Shown here piece after piece: positions 1-7,254 of a stretch of DNA of 12,351 nt (position 1 is the first letter of the stretch; the number at the start of each line of letters is the position of its first letter). The translations under genes and the position numbers were made by a program. Source of the stretch: Armatimonadetes bacterium UBA5419 (GTDB lineage: Bacteria; Armatimonadota; UBA10988); NCBI GenBank assembly GCA_002409445.1, contig DHNJ01000027.1, positions 1,569-13,919 of the forward strand, given 5' to 3'. The notes below the pieces were generated by a model that searched no databases, was not told the DNA's origin, and saw only the letters and a list, made by a program, of their open reading frames with translations.

Positions 1-1229
1 TGATCCGCGCCGCGGCGGAGGGCACGGGCGCTTGGACGGCGCATCCGCGCGGGCCGTGGGAGGTCACCGGGCTGACCGCGACCGACAGCGCGATCTGGGT
101 CGCGACGGGCACCGAGGGCGTCTACGAGTACCGCCCGGCGACGGACACCTGGCAGGTCTATCGCGGCCAGGAGGCGCTGCCGAGCGGGGCGCTCAGTGCG
201 CTGGCGGCGGGGCCGGACGCGGGTTACGTGGGCTTCCATGGGGCGGGCGTGGCGCAGTTCCCGCTGGCCACCGGCCGCTGGAACGCGGTGACGCCGCCGT
301 TCGGCGCGCCGCTGCGGGTCATCGATCTCGCCGTCCAGGACCGCTGGGTCTATGTCGCCGGCGCGGACGGGCTGGGCCTGTATGACACGCGCGAGGACAC
401 CTGGCAGATCCTCCGCGCAATCGACTACCCCGAGCTGAAGGGCGACGACTGGACCAGCGTGGTGGCCAACGAGACGGGCGTCTGGTTCGCCGGGCCGGGG
501 CGACTGGCGCACCTGGGACCGGACTTTGCACCGCGCTGGGTGATCGATCTGGGCGGCGAGACAAGCCTGGACCCGCGCGCCTGGCCGCGGCTGCGGCTCG
601 ACCGGCACACCGGCGACGTGTGGATCATCATGGCCACTGGTGCGGTGCGCTGGGAGCGGGCGACGAACCAGCTGCAGACGCTCGGTGGCGACTGGCTGCA
701 GCCGGCCGAGGCCGGCCTGGTCGAGCGCGAAGGGCGGCTGATCCGCGACTTGCAGCCGGACGCCGACGGCGTCTGGGTGGTCGGGCTGGACTCGGTCGCG
801 CAGTTTTCGAAGGCTGATGGCGGGCTGACGTTGTGGACTGCGGACGCGGTACCTGCGCTGGCCGAGCCGCGGCTGGTTAGCAGCGCGGCGGGCTCGGTCT
901 GGGTCGCGGCGGCGGCGGGCCTGTGCCGGTTCGACCGGCGGCTGGGCGGCTGGGAGGTCGCGCCGTGGCCGGCCGAGATCGCCGGGCAGATCGTTGGCGC
1001 GCTGGCGGCCGACGCGTTCGAGACGCGCCTGGTCTGGGTCGCGACCGCGCGCCACGTGGCACGGCTGGAGCTCGCAGCGGACGGGCCCGAGTGGCGTGTC
1101 TACCCGCGGCGGACCGGCCTGGTACCCGCCGTCTCGCAGATCATCCCCACTCGCTCGGTCGTCTGGTTCGGCGGCCTGGGCGGCGTCAGCCTCTATCGCC
1201 GCGACCTCGGCGCGCTGGGCATGCAGTGA
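1..1229 (+). CDS. Beta-propeller repeat protein (5' end outside window)
   Basis: The frame is open from base 3 to the TGA at 1227-1229, giving 408 visible residues, so the true start lies upstream. The protein is built of repeats of about 40-50 residues with the pattern hydrophobic-WVA-x-x-x-x-G-h-x-x-(F/Y)-D-x-x-x-x-x-W. Examples are IWVATGTEGVYEY then TDTWQVY, WVYVAGADGLGLYD then DTWQIL, VWVAAAAGLCRFDRR then GGWEV, and VWFGGLGGVSLYRRD at the end. I count eight or nine such units. This is the blade pattern of the two-component-regulator propeller (Reg_prop) and related WD40/PQQ-like folds, which act as scaffolds or ligand-binding platforms. No catalytic or signalling domain follows the propeller, as the protein ends 13 residues after the last blade motif. 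Any signal peptide, sensor or enzymatic part would be in the missing N-terminal section. An AT-rich inverted repeat and a promoter for the next gene follow directly, so it probably ends its transcription unit. The fold call is good; the function is unknown. Confidence 0.8.
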   Translation, partial: IRAAAEGTGAWTAHPRGPWEVTGLTATDSAIWVATGTEGVYEYRPATDTWQVYRGQEALPSGALSALAAGPDAGYVGFHGAGVAQFPLATGRWNAVTPPFGAPLRVIDLAVQDRWVYVAGADGLGLYDTREDTWQILRAIDYPELKGDDWTSVVANETGVWFAGPGRLAHLGPDFAPRWVIDLGGETSLDPRAWPRLRLDRHTGDVWIIMATGAVRWERATNQLQTLGGDWLQPAEAGLVEREGRLIRDLQPDADGVWVVGLDSVAQFSKADGGLTLWTADAVPALAEPRLVSSAAGSVWVAAAAGLCRFDRRLGGWEVAPWPAEIAGQIVGALAADAFETRLVWVATARHVARLELAADGPEWRVYPRRTGLVPAVSQIIPTRSVVWFGGLGGVSLYRRDLGALGMQ

Positions 1230-1241
1230 ATTACGCTACCT

Positions 1242-1256
1242 AGTTAACGTTTAACT
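1242..1256. repeat. AT-rich inverted repeat AGTTAA-CGT-TTAACT
   Basis: This is a perfect 6-base inverted repeat with a 3-base spacer. It lies just after the propeller gene and 23 bases upstream of the proposed -35 of the first prepilin-like gene. It stands out in very GC-rich surroundings and could be an operator. A related GTTAA/TTAAC repeat precedes the FecR gene at 3104-3120. Function is inferred only from position and symmetry. Confidence 0.4.
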
Positions 1257-1279
1257 CATCGCGTCCAGCGAGCTATTTA

Positions 1280-1308
1280 TGGTCAAACCGTGCGCTATCG
1301 GGTAGAAT
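1280..1308 (+). promoter_or_regulatory. Candidate sigma70-type promoter of the first prepilin-like gene
   Basis: TGGTCA (1280-1285, 4 of 6 to TTGACA) and TAGAAT (1303-1308, 5 of 6 to TATAAT) are separated by the ideal 17 bases. Transcription would begin near 1315, leaving a leader of about 40 bases before the ATG at 1356. This is the best-spaced promoter match I found in the window, and it argues against the upstream in-frame GTG at 1290 as start. Confidence 0.5.
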
Positions 1309-1355
1309 GCCGATGGGCCGGTGCGATGGAGCGCTGTGGCCCAGAGGAGCTACCC

Positions 1356-2018
1356 ATGAAGCGCAAGGGCTTCACCTTGATTGAGCTGTTGGTGGTCATC
1401 GCGATCATTGCGATCCTGGCGGCGATCCTGTTCCCCGTGTTTGCCAAGGCCCGCGAGAAGGCCCGGGCGACCAGCTGCCTGAGCAACACGAAGCAGCTGT
1501 CGCTCGGTATGATGATGTACTCGCAGGACTATGACGAGATGATGGTGCCGATGGCGGTGCCGGGCGCCGCGCCGGCCAATGCGGTCCAGCCGGACGCCAA
1601 CAACACGCGCTGGGTCGACCTGATCAACCCGTACATCAAGTCGGCGGCGCTGTTCCGCTGCCCGAGCGGGCCGCGCGGCAACAACCCGGTCCACTACGGC
1701 TACAGCCACCACATCGGCCTGTGGTGGGGTGCGCGCTCGATGGCGGAGATCGAGAACGTGGCGTCGACCGTCGTTCTCGCTGACGTCGGCTACATCGCCA
1801 ACCCGACCGCGCCGGCGGACGAGTGGTACCCGAACGGCCCGTGGGCCTCGATGTTCCGCACGCCTGACCAGAGCAGCGGCACCTACACCTGGGACTCGGA
1901 CCCGTACCGGCCGTACAACCGCCACACGGGCATGTGCCCGTCGGGTTTGCCGATGGGCACTCCAAGGCCATCAAGGTCAGCACGATCGGCTTCGAGTACC
2001 CGATCGGCCACGAGCTGA
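1356..2018 (+). CDS. Prepilin-like H-X9-DG protein, frame broken near the C-terminus
   Basis: The ATG at 1356 follows AGAGGAG (1343-1349) at a normal distance. The protein begins MKRKG-FTLIELLVV, a classic type IV prepilin/type II pseudopilin leader cut between G5 and F6 by prepilin peptidase, with Glu10 as the +5 glutamate and one long hydrophobic helix. FPVFAKAREKAR, SCLSN and MMYSQDYDE follow. It is paralogous to the gene at 2299. Such proteins are exported to the inner membrane or surface; their exact role is poorly known. The C-terminus is odd: after H190 and MCPSG the reading frame becomes PMGTPRPSRSARS and stops at 2016-2018 (220 residues). In the -1 frame, ADGHSKAIKVSTIGFEYP and an ending LNLWDTR run to a TAG at 2036-2038, matching ADGHAKAMKVSAIGFDLP and NLWALR of the paralog. 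Adding one base restores an exact H-X9-DG (H190, D200-G201) and a protein of about 227 residues. The cause may be a real one-base deletion, a sequence error or -1 frameshifting. The full functional extent is therefore probably 1356-2038. Confidence 0.85.
   Translation: MKRKGFTLIELLVVIAIIAILAAILFPVFAKAREKARATSCLSNTKQLSLGMMMYSQDYDEMMVPMAVPGAAPANAVQPDANNTRWVDLINPYIKSAALFRCPSGPRGNNPVHYGYSHHIGLWWGARSMAEIENVASTVVLADVGYIANPTAPADEWYPNGPWASMFRTPDQSSGTYTWDSDPYRPYNRHTGMCPSGLPMGTPRPSRSARSASSTRSATS
1943..1949 (+). other. G GGT TTG heptamer at the frame break (possible -1 slip site)
   Basis: In the reading frame of the prepilin-like gene, codons GGT (1944) and TTG (1947) preceded by G1943 form X XXY YYZ, the layout of simultaneous-slippage -1 sites. 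Slipping here would re-pair GGU on GGG and UUG on UUU and continue with GCC GAT GGG CAC (A-D-G-H), restoring the H-X9-DG spacing with no gain or loss of residues. A perfect 6-bp hairpin (ACGGGC 1926-1931 / GCCCGT 1936-1941) ends one base upstream. A 7-bp hairpin (1983-1989 / 2000-2006) lies 33 bases downstream, farther than a usual stimulator. Z = G is not the commonest form. Simple base loss in the short G run explains the data equally well. Confidence 0.35.
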
Positions 2019-2064
2019 ACCTGTGGGACACGCGCTAGGCGTCTGTCGCTAGACCAGTAACTAC

Positions 2065-2106
2065 CGACGCCCCTCGGACCCGCCGCGCGCGGGTCGAGGG
2101 GCGTCG
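2065..2106 (+). terminator. Hairpin after the first prepilin-like gene
   Basis: CGACGCCCCTCG (2065-2076) pairs perfectly with CGAGGGGCGTCG (2095-2106). The stem continues as ACCC (2078-2081) with GGGT (2091-2094) across a single bulged G2077. It starts 26 bases after the restored stop at 2036-2038 and 46 bases after the in-frame stop at 2018. No T-run follows, so it is either a weak intrinsic terminator or a 3'-end stabilising stem. Confidence 0.55.
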
Positions 2107-2286
2107 ACCTGTTGGGGGGGCGGAGGCAGCGACCCGATCGGCCTCAGCGCCGGCCGCCGCCCGCGCCAGCGACCGCGTGGTCCACTTCCCGGGCATCATT
2201 TCGTGCTTCCACCGTCGTGGGAGGGAGGATAGATGGCGAAAGGGGGTAAGACAGATCAGGGGTGCCTGCGCGCACCGTTCAAGCAC

Positions 2287-2292
2287 GGAGGA
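2287..2292 (+). promoter_or_regulatory. Ribosome binding site deciding the start of the second prepilin-like gene
   Basis: GGAGGA lies six bases before the ATG at 2299. A second good pair, GGAGG (2224-2228) before the ATG at 2233, is in the same frame 66 bases upstream and would add 22 residues. The 2299 start is preferred because it gives the short MRKKG leader normal for prepilins and matches the paralog's MKRKG. Confidence 0.6.
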
Positions 2293-2298
2293 TCTGTC

Positions 2299-2970
2299 AT
2301 GAGGAAAAAGGGTTTCACCCTGATCGAACTCCTGGTGGTCATCGCCATCATCGCTATCCTGGCCGCCATCCTCTTCCCCGTCTTCGCCAAGGCGCGGGAG
2401 AAGGCACGGCAAGCCAGCTGCCTGAGCAACATGAAGCAGATCGGCCTGGCGCACATGATGTACGCCCAGGACTACGACGACCGGCTCTGCCCGCTGGCGA
2501 CCCAGGCGTCGTCGATCGGCGCGCCGCTGCTGCCGGACGGCGCGGTGACCTGGTGGGTTAACCTGCTCCAGCCGTACATTAAGACGCACCAGATCTTCGC
2601 CTGCCCCAGCGACGAGGCGGCGGTCGGCATCGGCTTCAGCCACCCGGACGTCGGTATCTGGCTGAACAGCGGGCCCAAGTTGGCGCGCTTCACGGAGCCG
2701 GCGAGCATCATCATCTGCGCCGACTCGGGGATGATCATGAATCCCACGGACCCGCCGGACCTGTGGAAGGCCTCGCACTCGGGCAATCCGTTCTTCCGCT
2801 GCCCGAGCAACACGGGTTACTGGGACGATGACCCGGTGCGGCCGTACAACCGGCACCTGGAGATGTGCAACCTCATCTTCGCCGACGGCCACGCCAAGGC
2901 GATGAAGGTCAGCGCCATCGGCTTCGACCTGCCGGCCAACGACCCGCGCAACCTCTGGGCGCTGCGCTGA
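2299..2970 (+). CDS. Prepilin-like H-X9-DG protein
   Basis: The 223-residue product begins MRKKG-FTLIELLVVIAIIAILAAILF. The prepilin peptidase site is after G5, Glu10 is the +5 glutamate of the mature protein, and a hydrophobic helix of about 20 residues anchors it in the membrane. FPVFAKAREKAR (residues 27-38 roughly), SCLSNMKQIGL and MMYAQDYDD follow. The middle is rich in W, Y and G, with paired cysteines (CPS motifs). Near the end, RPYNRH at H186 and A-D196-G197 form the exact H-X9-DG motif of the prepilin-type processing-associated domain. The family belongs to type II secretion/type IV pilus-like export and is often found in many copies per genome in Armatimonadota and Planctomycetota. 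It is the intact paralog of the broken gene at 1356. The first 37 residues are nearly identical while many codons differ, so the duplication is old and selection acts on protein. It probably forms its own transcription unit, with hairpins on both sides. Confidence 0.9.
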   Translation: MRKKGFTLIELLVVIAIIAILAAILFPVFAKAREKARQASCLSNMKQIGLAHMMYAQDYDDRLCPLATQASSIGAPLLPDGAVTWWVNLLQPYIKTHQIFACPSDEAAVGIGFSHPDVGIWLNSGPKLARFTEPASIIICADSGMIMNPTDPPDLWKASHSGNPFFRCPSNTGYWDDDPVRPYNRHLEMCNLIFADGHAKAMKVSAIGFDLPANDPRNLWALR

Positions 2971-2998
2971 GCCTGCCGGACTGAGCGCTGCGCTGAGC
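2959..2998 (+). repeat. 14-base direct repeat spanning the stop codon
   Basis: GCGCTGCGCTGAGC occurs at 2959-2972, where it encodes the final Ala-Leu-Arg and stop, and again at 2985-2998 after a 12-base spacer. It looks like a small local duplication of the gene end. No function is evident. Confidence 0.6.
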
Positions 2999-3046
2999 GC
3001 CGTGGGCGGCGCGCTCCGCTAAGCCGCGCGACAACGACGGACACGT

Positions 3047-3090
3047 GGGGCGGCTGGCCGGAGAGGTCCGCCGCCCAGCGTTTTGGGCGG
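3047..3090 (+). terminator. Alternative hairpins with T-run after the second prepilin-like gene
   Basis: GGGCGGC (3048-3054) pairs with GCCGCCC (3070-3076) and is followed by AGCGTTTT (3077-3084), a terminator-like arrangement. The downstream arm can instead pair as CCGCCCA (3071-3077) with TGGGCGG (3084-3090), which would consume the T-run. The two foldings are mutually exclusive. High GC content makes chance pairing quite possible. Confidence 0.45.
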
Positions 3091-3103
3091 CGTGGATAGC
3101 GGT

Positions 3104-3148
3104 GTTAACCTGGCCTTAACGCGCGCCGTGGCTCTGCGCGGCTATAAC
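3104..3148 (+). promoter_or_regulatory. Inverted repeat and -10-like element upstream of the FecR gene
   Basis: GTTAA (3104-3108) and TTAAC (3116-3120) form an inverted repeat with a 7-base spacer. TATAAC (3143-3148, 5 of 6 to the -10 consensus) follows. No good -35 sits at 16-18 bases; TTAACG at 3116-3121 is 21 bases away. The repeat may be an operator, and resembles the one at 1242-1256. Confidence 0.35.
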
Positions 3149-3182
3149 CACGGCGAGGGTCGGGGGGCCGAGGAGTGGTGGT

Positions 3183-4352
3183 ATGCCTGCTGGCAAGTCG
3201 GGTCGTGGTTCGGGTGACATGCAGTCGGCGATTGCGCAAGTCAAGGCGCAGCAGGACCGGGCGGCGCGCCGGGGCAAGCGCTCCGGCCGGCAGAAGGTCC
3301 ACGACGTCAAGGTCTACGCCAAGGACTGGATCATCAAGCTGGTCACGGTCGCTCTGGTGGCCTGGCTGATCCTGACGATTGACGGCGTCCGCCGCGAGTA
3401 CGCCGACTTCCGCGCCGAGGTCGTCGAGGTTGGCGGCCAGGTGCAGGCGACGGTCGGCGGCAGCTCGCAGACCGCCGCGCCGAAGCTCAAGCTGAGCGAC
3501 GGCGATACGATCACCACGGGCCCGCAGAGCTACGTCACGCTGGTCCTCGGCGACGGCAGCGGCATCGCTGTTGAGCCGAACAGCGAACTGAGCATCCGCC
3601 TGCTCGAGTACGCCCGCAGCGGTCGCCGCGACCGCAGCCTCCTGGTTGTCTCCGGCGCGGTCACCAGCCTGACCGGCCCGCAGTTTGGCGCCGAGTCGGT
3701 CTTGAACATCGTGACCCCTGGCGTGCGCGCCACGGGCCAGGCCGGCGCGCTGCGCGTCAGCTACGACCCGCAGAGCAAGACCTCGATGGTCCAGTGCTTG
3801 GAGGGTACGGCGCGCGCCTCCAGCCCGGCGGTGGCTCCGTTCCAGCTCGGCCCAGGCCTCAGCGCGCGGGCGCAGGGCTACGTCTTGAACCCGGGCGGCG
3901 CGCTGGACGCGGCGAGCAAGGCGTCGGCCGACGCGGCCCTCGCGCAGTTGCGTGGGCTGCAGGAGCCGCGCAACCCGAGCGGCCTGACCGACACCGAGCG
4001 CAGCCTAGTCCGCCTCGCCGACCCGCTGCTGTCGATCCTGGGCATCGCGCCGGGCGGCTGGGGCTACGATGCGATGGCCGCGGCGCGGCGCTCGGCGGCG
4101 CAGAAGGGCCTGGAGACGCTGCGCACGCACATCGCCGAGCAGCAGCAGCCGCCCGAGGTGCTGAACCCCTGGACGCTGGAGGAGCTGCGCATGGACGATG
4201 CCGAGAAGCGCCGGCTGATGTCGGCGTTCCTGGGGGGCATGCTCGACGGCTACGTGAAGCAGGGCAACGAGTGGCGGCTGGAGGCGACCTCGCGTGGCAA
4301 CAAGCACACGCGCTGGATGGCAACCGAGGCCGGCGTGCGCGCGGTCGAGTAG
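3183..4352 (+). CDS. FecR-domain single-pass membrane protein
   Basis: The ATG at 3183 follows AGGAG (3171-3175) by seven bases; the product has 389 residues. Residues 1-48 are strongly basic (RAARRGKRSGRQK), residues 49-67 form one membrane helix (WIIKLVTVALVAWLILTI), and the rest is predicted to be outside. Residues about 80-210 match the FecR fold: VGGQVQATVGG, then LSDGDTITTG, YVTLVLGDGSGIAVEPNSELSI, LVVSGAVTSLTG, and IVTPGVRATG...CLEGTARAS. Classical FecR proteins pass a signal from an outer-membrane receptor to an ECF sigma factor through an N-terminal anti-sigma domain. Here the N-terminus is only a short basic tail without that domain, and no sigma factor gene is adjacent, so this is more likely a structural or sensing FecR-domain protein. 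The C-terminal 150 residues are charged, ending WRLEATSRGNKHTRW, and I do not recognise them. A hairpin ends the unit before convergent groEL. Confidence 0.8.
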   Translation: MPAGKSGRGSGDMQSAIAQVKAQQDRAARRGKRSGRQKVHDVKVYAKDWIIKLVTVALVAWLILTIDGVRREYADFRAEVVEVGGQVQATVGGSSQTAAPKLKLSDGDTITTGPQSYVTLVLGDGSGIAVEPNSELSIRLLEYARSGRRDRSLLVVSGAVTSLTGPQFGAESVLNIVTPGVRATGQAGALRVSYDPQSKTSMVQCLEGTARASSPAVAPFQLGPGLSARAQGYVLNPGGALDAASKASADAALAQLRGLQEPRNPSGLTDTERSLVRLADPLLSILGIAPGGWGYDAMAAARRSAAQKGLETLRTHIAEQQQPPEVLNPWTLEELRMDDAEKRRLMSAFLGGMLDGYVKQGNEWRLEATSRGNKHTRWMATEAGVRAVE

Positions 4353-4375
4353 GCTAGCGCGCGAAAGCTTCACCC

Positions 4376-4424
4376 AAAGCACCAGCCCGTGGACCGCATG
4401 CTGCGATCCACGGGCTGGTTGCTT
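4376..4424. terminator. Bidirectional terminator between the FecR gene and groEL
   Basis: ACCAGCCCGTGGA (4381-4393) pairs perfectly with TCCACGGGCTGGT (4407-4419) around a 13-base loop. AAGC (4377-4380) with GCTT (4421-4424) extends the stem past one bulged T. It lies in the 89-base gap between two convergent genes, 28 bases after the FecR stop and 22 bases after the groEL stop on the minus strand. The flanking A- and T-rich ends are short, but the position and the 17-bp stem make this the strongest terminator in the window. Confidence 0.8.
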
Positions 4425-4441
4425 GGTCGTGGGGCTGAGGC

Positions 4442-6088
<1,647 letters not shown>

Positions 6089-6118
6089 AGTCGTTCCTCC
6101 TACTACCTACAACAGGGA

Positions 6119-6406
6119 CTATTCGCGGACGGCCATCAGGTCGGAGACGCTGAGGATCTTCAGCTCGCGGCCATCGACCTCGAAGTCCGTGCCGGACCAC
6201 TTGCCGTACAGGACCACCTCGCCCACCTTGACCGGCATCGGCGCGCGCTCGCCCGAGTCCAACAGCTCGCCCGGGCCCACGGCCACGACGGTGCCCTCGG
6301 TCGGCTTCTCGGCCGCCGACTCGGGCAGCACGATCCCGCCCCGCACGACTTCCCGCTCTTCCAGCGGCTCGACCACCACACGGTCGCCCAACGGCTTGAG
6401 AACCAT
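6119..6406 (-). CDS. groS: Co-chaperonin GroES (Hsp10)
   Basis: The 95-residue product matches the usual 95-100 of the family. It forms the seven-membered lid of the GroEL cage. MVLKPLGDRVVVEPLE is the conserved N-terminal strand. Residues about 17-31 form the mobile loop, with GGIVLP at 23-28 providing the hydrophobic contact to GroEL. GTVVAVGPG and VGEVVLYGKWSGTDFEVDGRELKILSVSDLMA complete the beta-barrel, with S-G-T replacing the more common Y-A-G-T just before the E/F. The ATG at 6404-6406 (minus strand) has AGGAGGA (6412-6418) five bases upstream. It is the first gene of groES-groEL. Heat-shock control is expected, but no CIRCE inverted repeat and no convincing sigma32-type promoter is visible in the 173 bases up to the divergent gene. 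Confidence 0.97.
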   Translation of the reverse strand: MVLKPLGDRVVVEPLEEREVVRGGIVLPESAAEKPTEGTVVAVGPGELLDSGERAPMPVKVGEVVLYGKWSGTDFEVDGRELKILSVSDLMAVRE

Positions 6407-6440
6407 CTGCTTCCTCCTTACCGAACCTGTCCCGCGGGCG

Positions 6441-6457
6441 GGCGAGCGACACTCGCC
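6441..6457. repeat. GGCGAG-CGACA-CTCGCC inverted repeat in the groES leader
   Basis: A perfect 6-base inverted repeat with a 5-base loop lies 34 bases upstream of the groES ATG, between the divergent promoters. Its core GCGAG/CTCGC is not the CIRCE sequence (TTAGCACTC-N9-GAGTGCTAA). It may be an operator or an RNA hairpin in the leader, or chance in GC-rich DNA. Confidence 0.3.
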
Positions 6458-6564
6458 AACTCACCGTCCGCCCACGCTGTGGCCCTAGTCAAACCCAGCC
6501 GTGTCACACCCATGTAAAGGGCGCGCCCCGCCTGTGTAACAGTCGGCGCCCCCGCGCACCCCTC

Positions 6565-6573
6565 TGGTATCGT
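6565..6573 (+). promoter_or_regulatory. Extended -10-like element TGGTATCGT before the HAD gene
   Basis: TGnTATCGT resembles an extended -10 (TGn-TATAAT). It ends six bases before the ATG at 6580, so a start of transcription at or very near the ATG would make a leaderless or nearly leaderless mRNA. The same TGnTATCGTGA string precedes the glycosyltransferase gene at 8214. No -35 is seen at the normal distance. Confidence 0.3.
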
Positions 6574-6579
6574 GAGGGT

Positions 6580-7254
6580 ATGTCCAGCCTCAGTCCTGAC
6601 CTGATCATCTTCGACTTCGACGGCGTACTGTGCGCCTCGGAGACCTTTACCGTCGATGCCATCCGCGACGGCCTGCGCGGGTTCGCCGAGCTCGTCGGTG
6701 TGCCGGTCGAGCAGCCGAGCGACGCGGTGCTGCTGAACACGCTGGGCTACTCGTCCCACGACAGCTACCCGCCGCTGCTGCCCGCGGCCGTGCGTGACCG
6801 CTGGCGCGAAATGCACCGGCTGACCCTTGACGCGATGGTCCGCCGCGTGCGCGAGATGGGCCGCTGGGGCTGCCTGTACCCCGAGATCCCGGCGCTGCTC
6901 GACGACTTGCGCGCGGACGGGCGGCGGCTAGCGCTGGCCAGTAACTGCTCGACGCGCTACTGGGAGGTCCACCGCGAGGTCCACGAGCTGGACCGCTGGT
7001 TCAGCCAGCAGTGGCACCTGCAGTCGTCCGGCATCAGCCACAAGGGGCAGATGGTCGAACGCATCCTGGCCGCCGACCCGCCCCAGCGTGGCGCGGTGCT
7101 CGTTGGCGACCGGGCCAGCGACGCGGCCGCCGCGCGGAACAACGGCCTGCCGCTGATCGCCAGCGCCTACGGCTTCGGCAGCCCGGAGGAATGGCCCGAC
7201 GCGGCGCAGGTTGTCGCCGACCGCGCGGAGCTACGGCGCGCGCTCGGGCTCTAA
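6580..7254 (+). CDS. HAD-superfamily hydrolase, phosphoglycolate phosphatase-like
   Basis: The 224-residue cytoplasmic protein has all four HAD motifs. Motif I is FDFDGV with nucleophile Asp12 and acid/base Asp14. Motif II is LASNCS with Ser121. Motif III is Lys155 in SHKGQM. Motif IV is VGDRASD with Asp177 and Asp181 for magnesium. Residues about 19-100 form an alpha-helical cap of the subfamily I type, as in phosphoglycolate phosphatase and beta-phosphoglucomutase. It should hydrolyse a small phosphate ester; the substrate cannot be told from sequence. The start ATG at 6580 has only GTGAGGG next to it as a ribosome site, and a -10-like element sits immediately upstream, so translation may be nearly leaderless. 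It is divergent from groES. Its last 24 bases overlap the 3' end of the signal peptidase gene on the other strand, so the two genes cannot both be extended or lost independently there. Confidence 0.9.
   Translation: MSSLSPDLIIFDFDGVLCASETFTVDAIRDGLRGFAELVGVPVEQPSDAVLLNTLGYSSHDSYPPLLPAAVRDRWREMHRLTLDAMVRRVREMGRWGCLYPEIPALLDDLRADGRRLALASNCSTRYWEVHREVHELDRWFSQQWHLQSSGISHKGQMVERILAADPPQRGAVLVGDRASDAAAARNNGLPLIASAYGFGSPEEWPDAAQVVADRAELRRALGL

Noticed and set aside
1290..1355. Longer start (GTG at 1290) for the first prepilin-like gene
   Set aside because: It lies between the proposed -35 and -10 and would bury the prepilin leader; the ATG at 1356 has a good ribosome site.
6407..6579. CIRCE element upstream of groES
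   Set aside because: No TTAGCACTC/GAGTGCTAA pair with a 9-base spacer is present on either strand.
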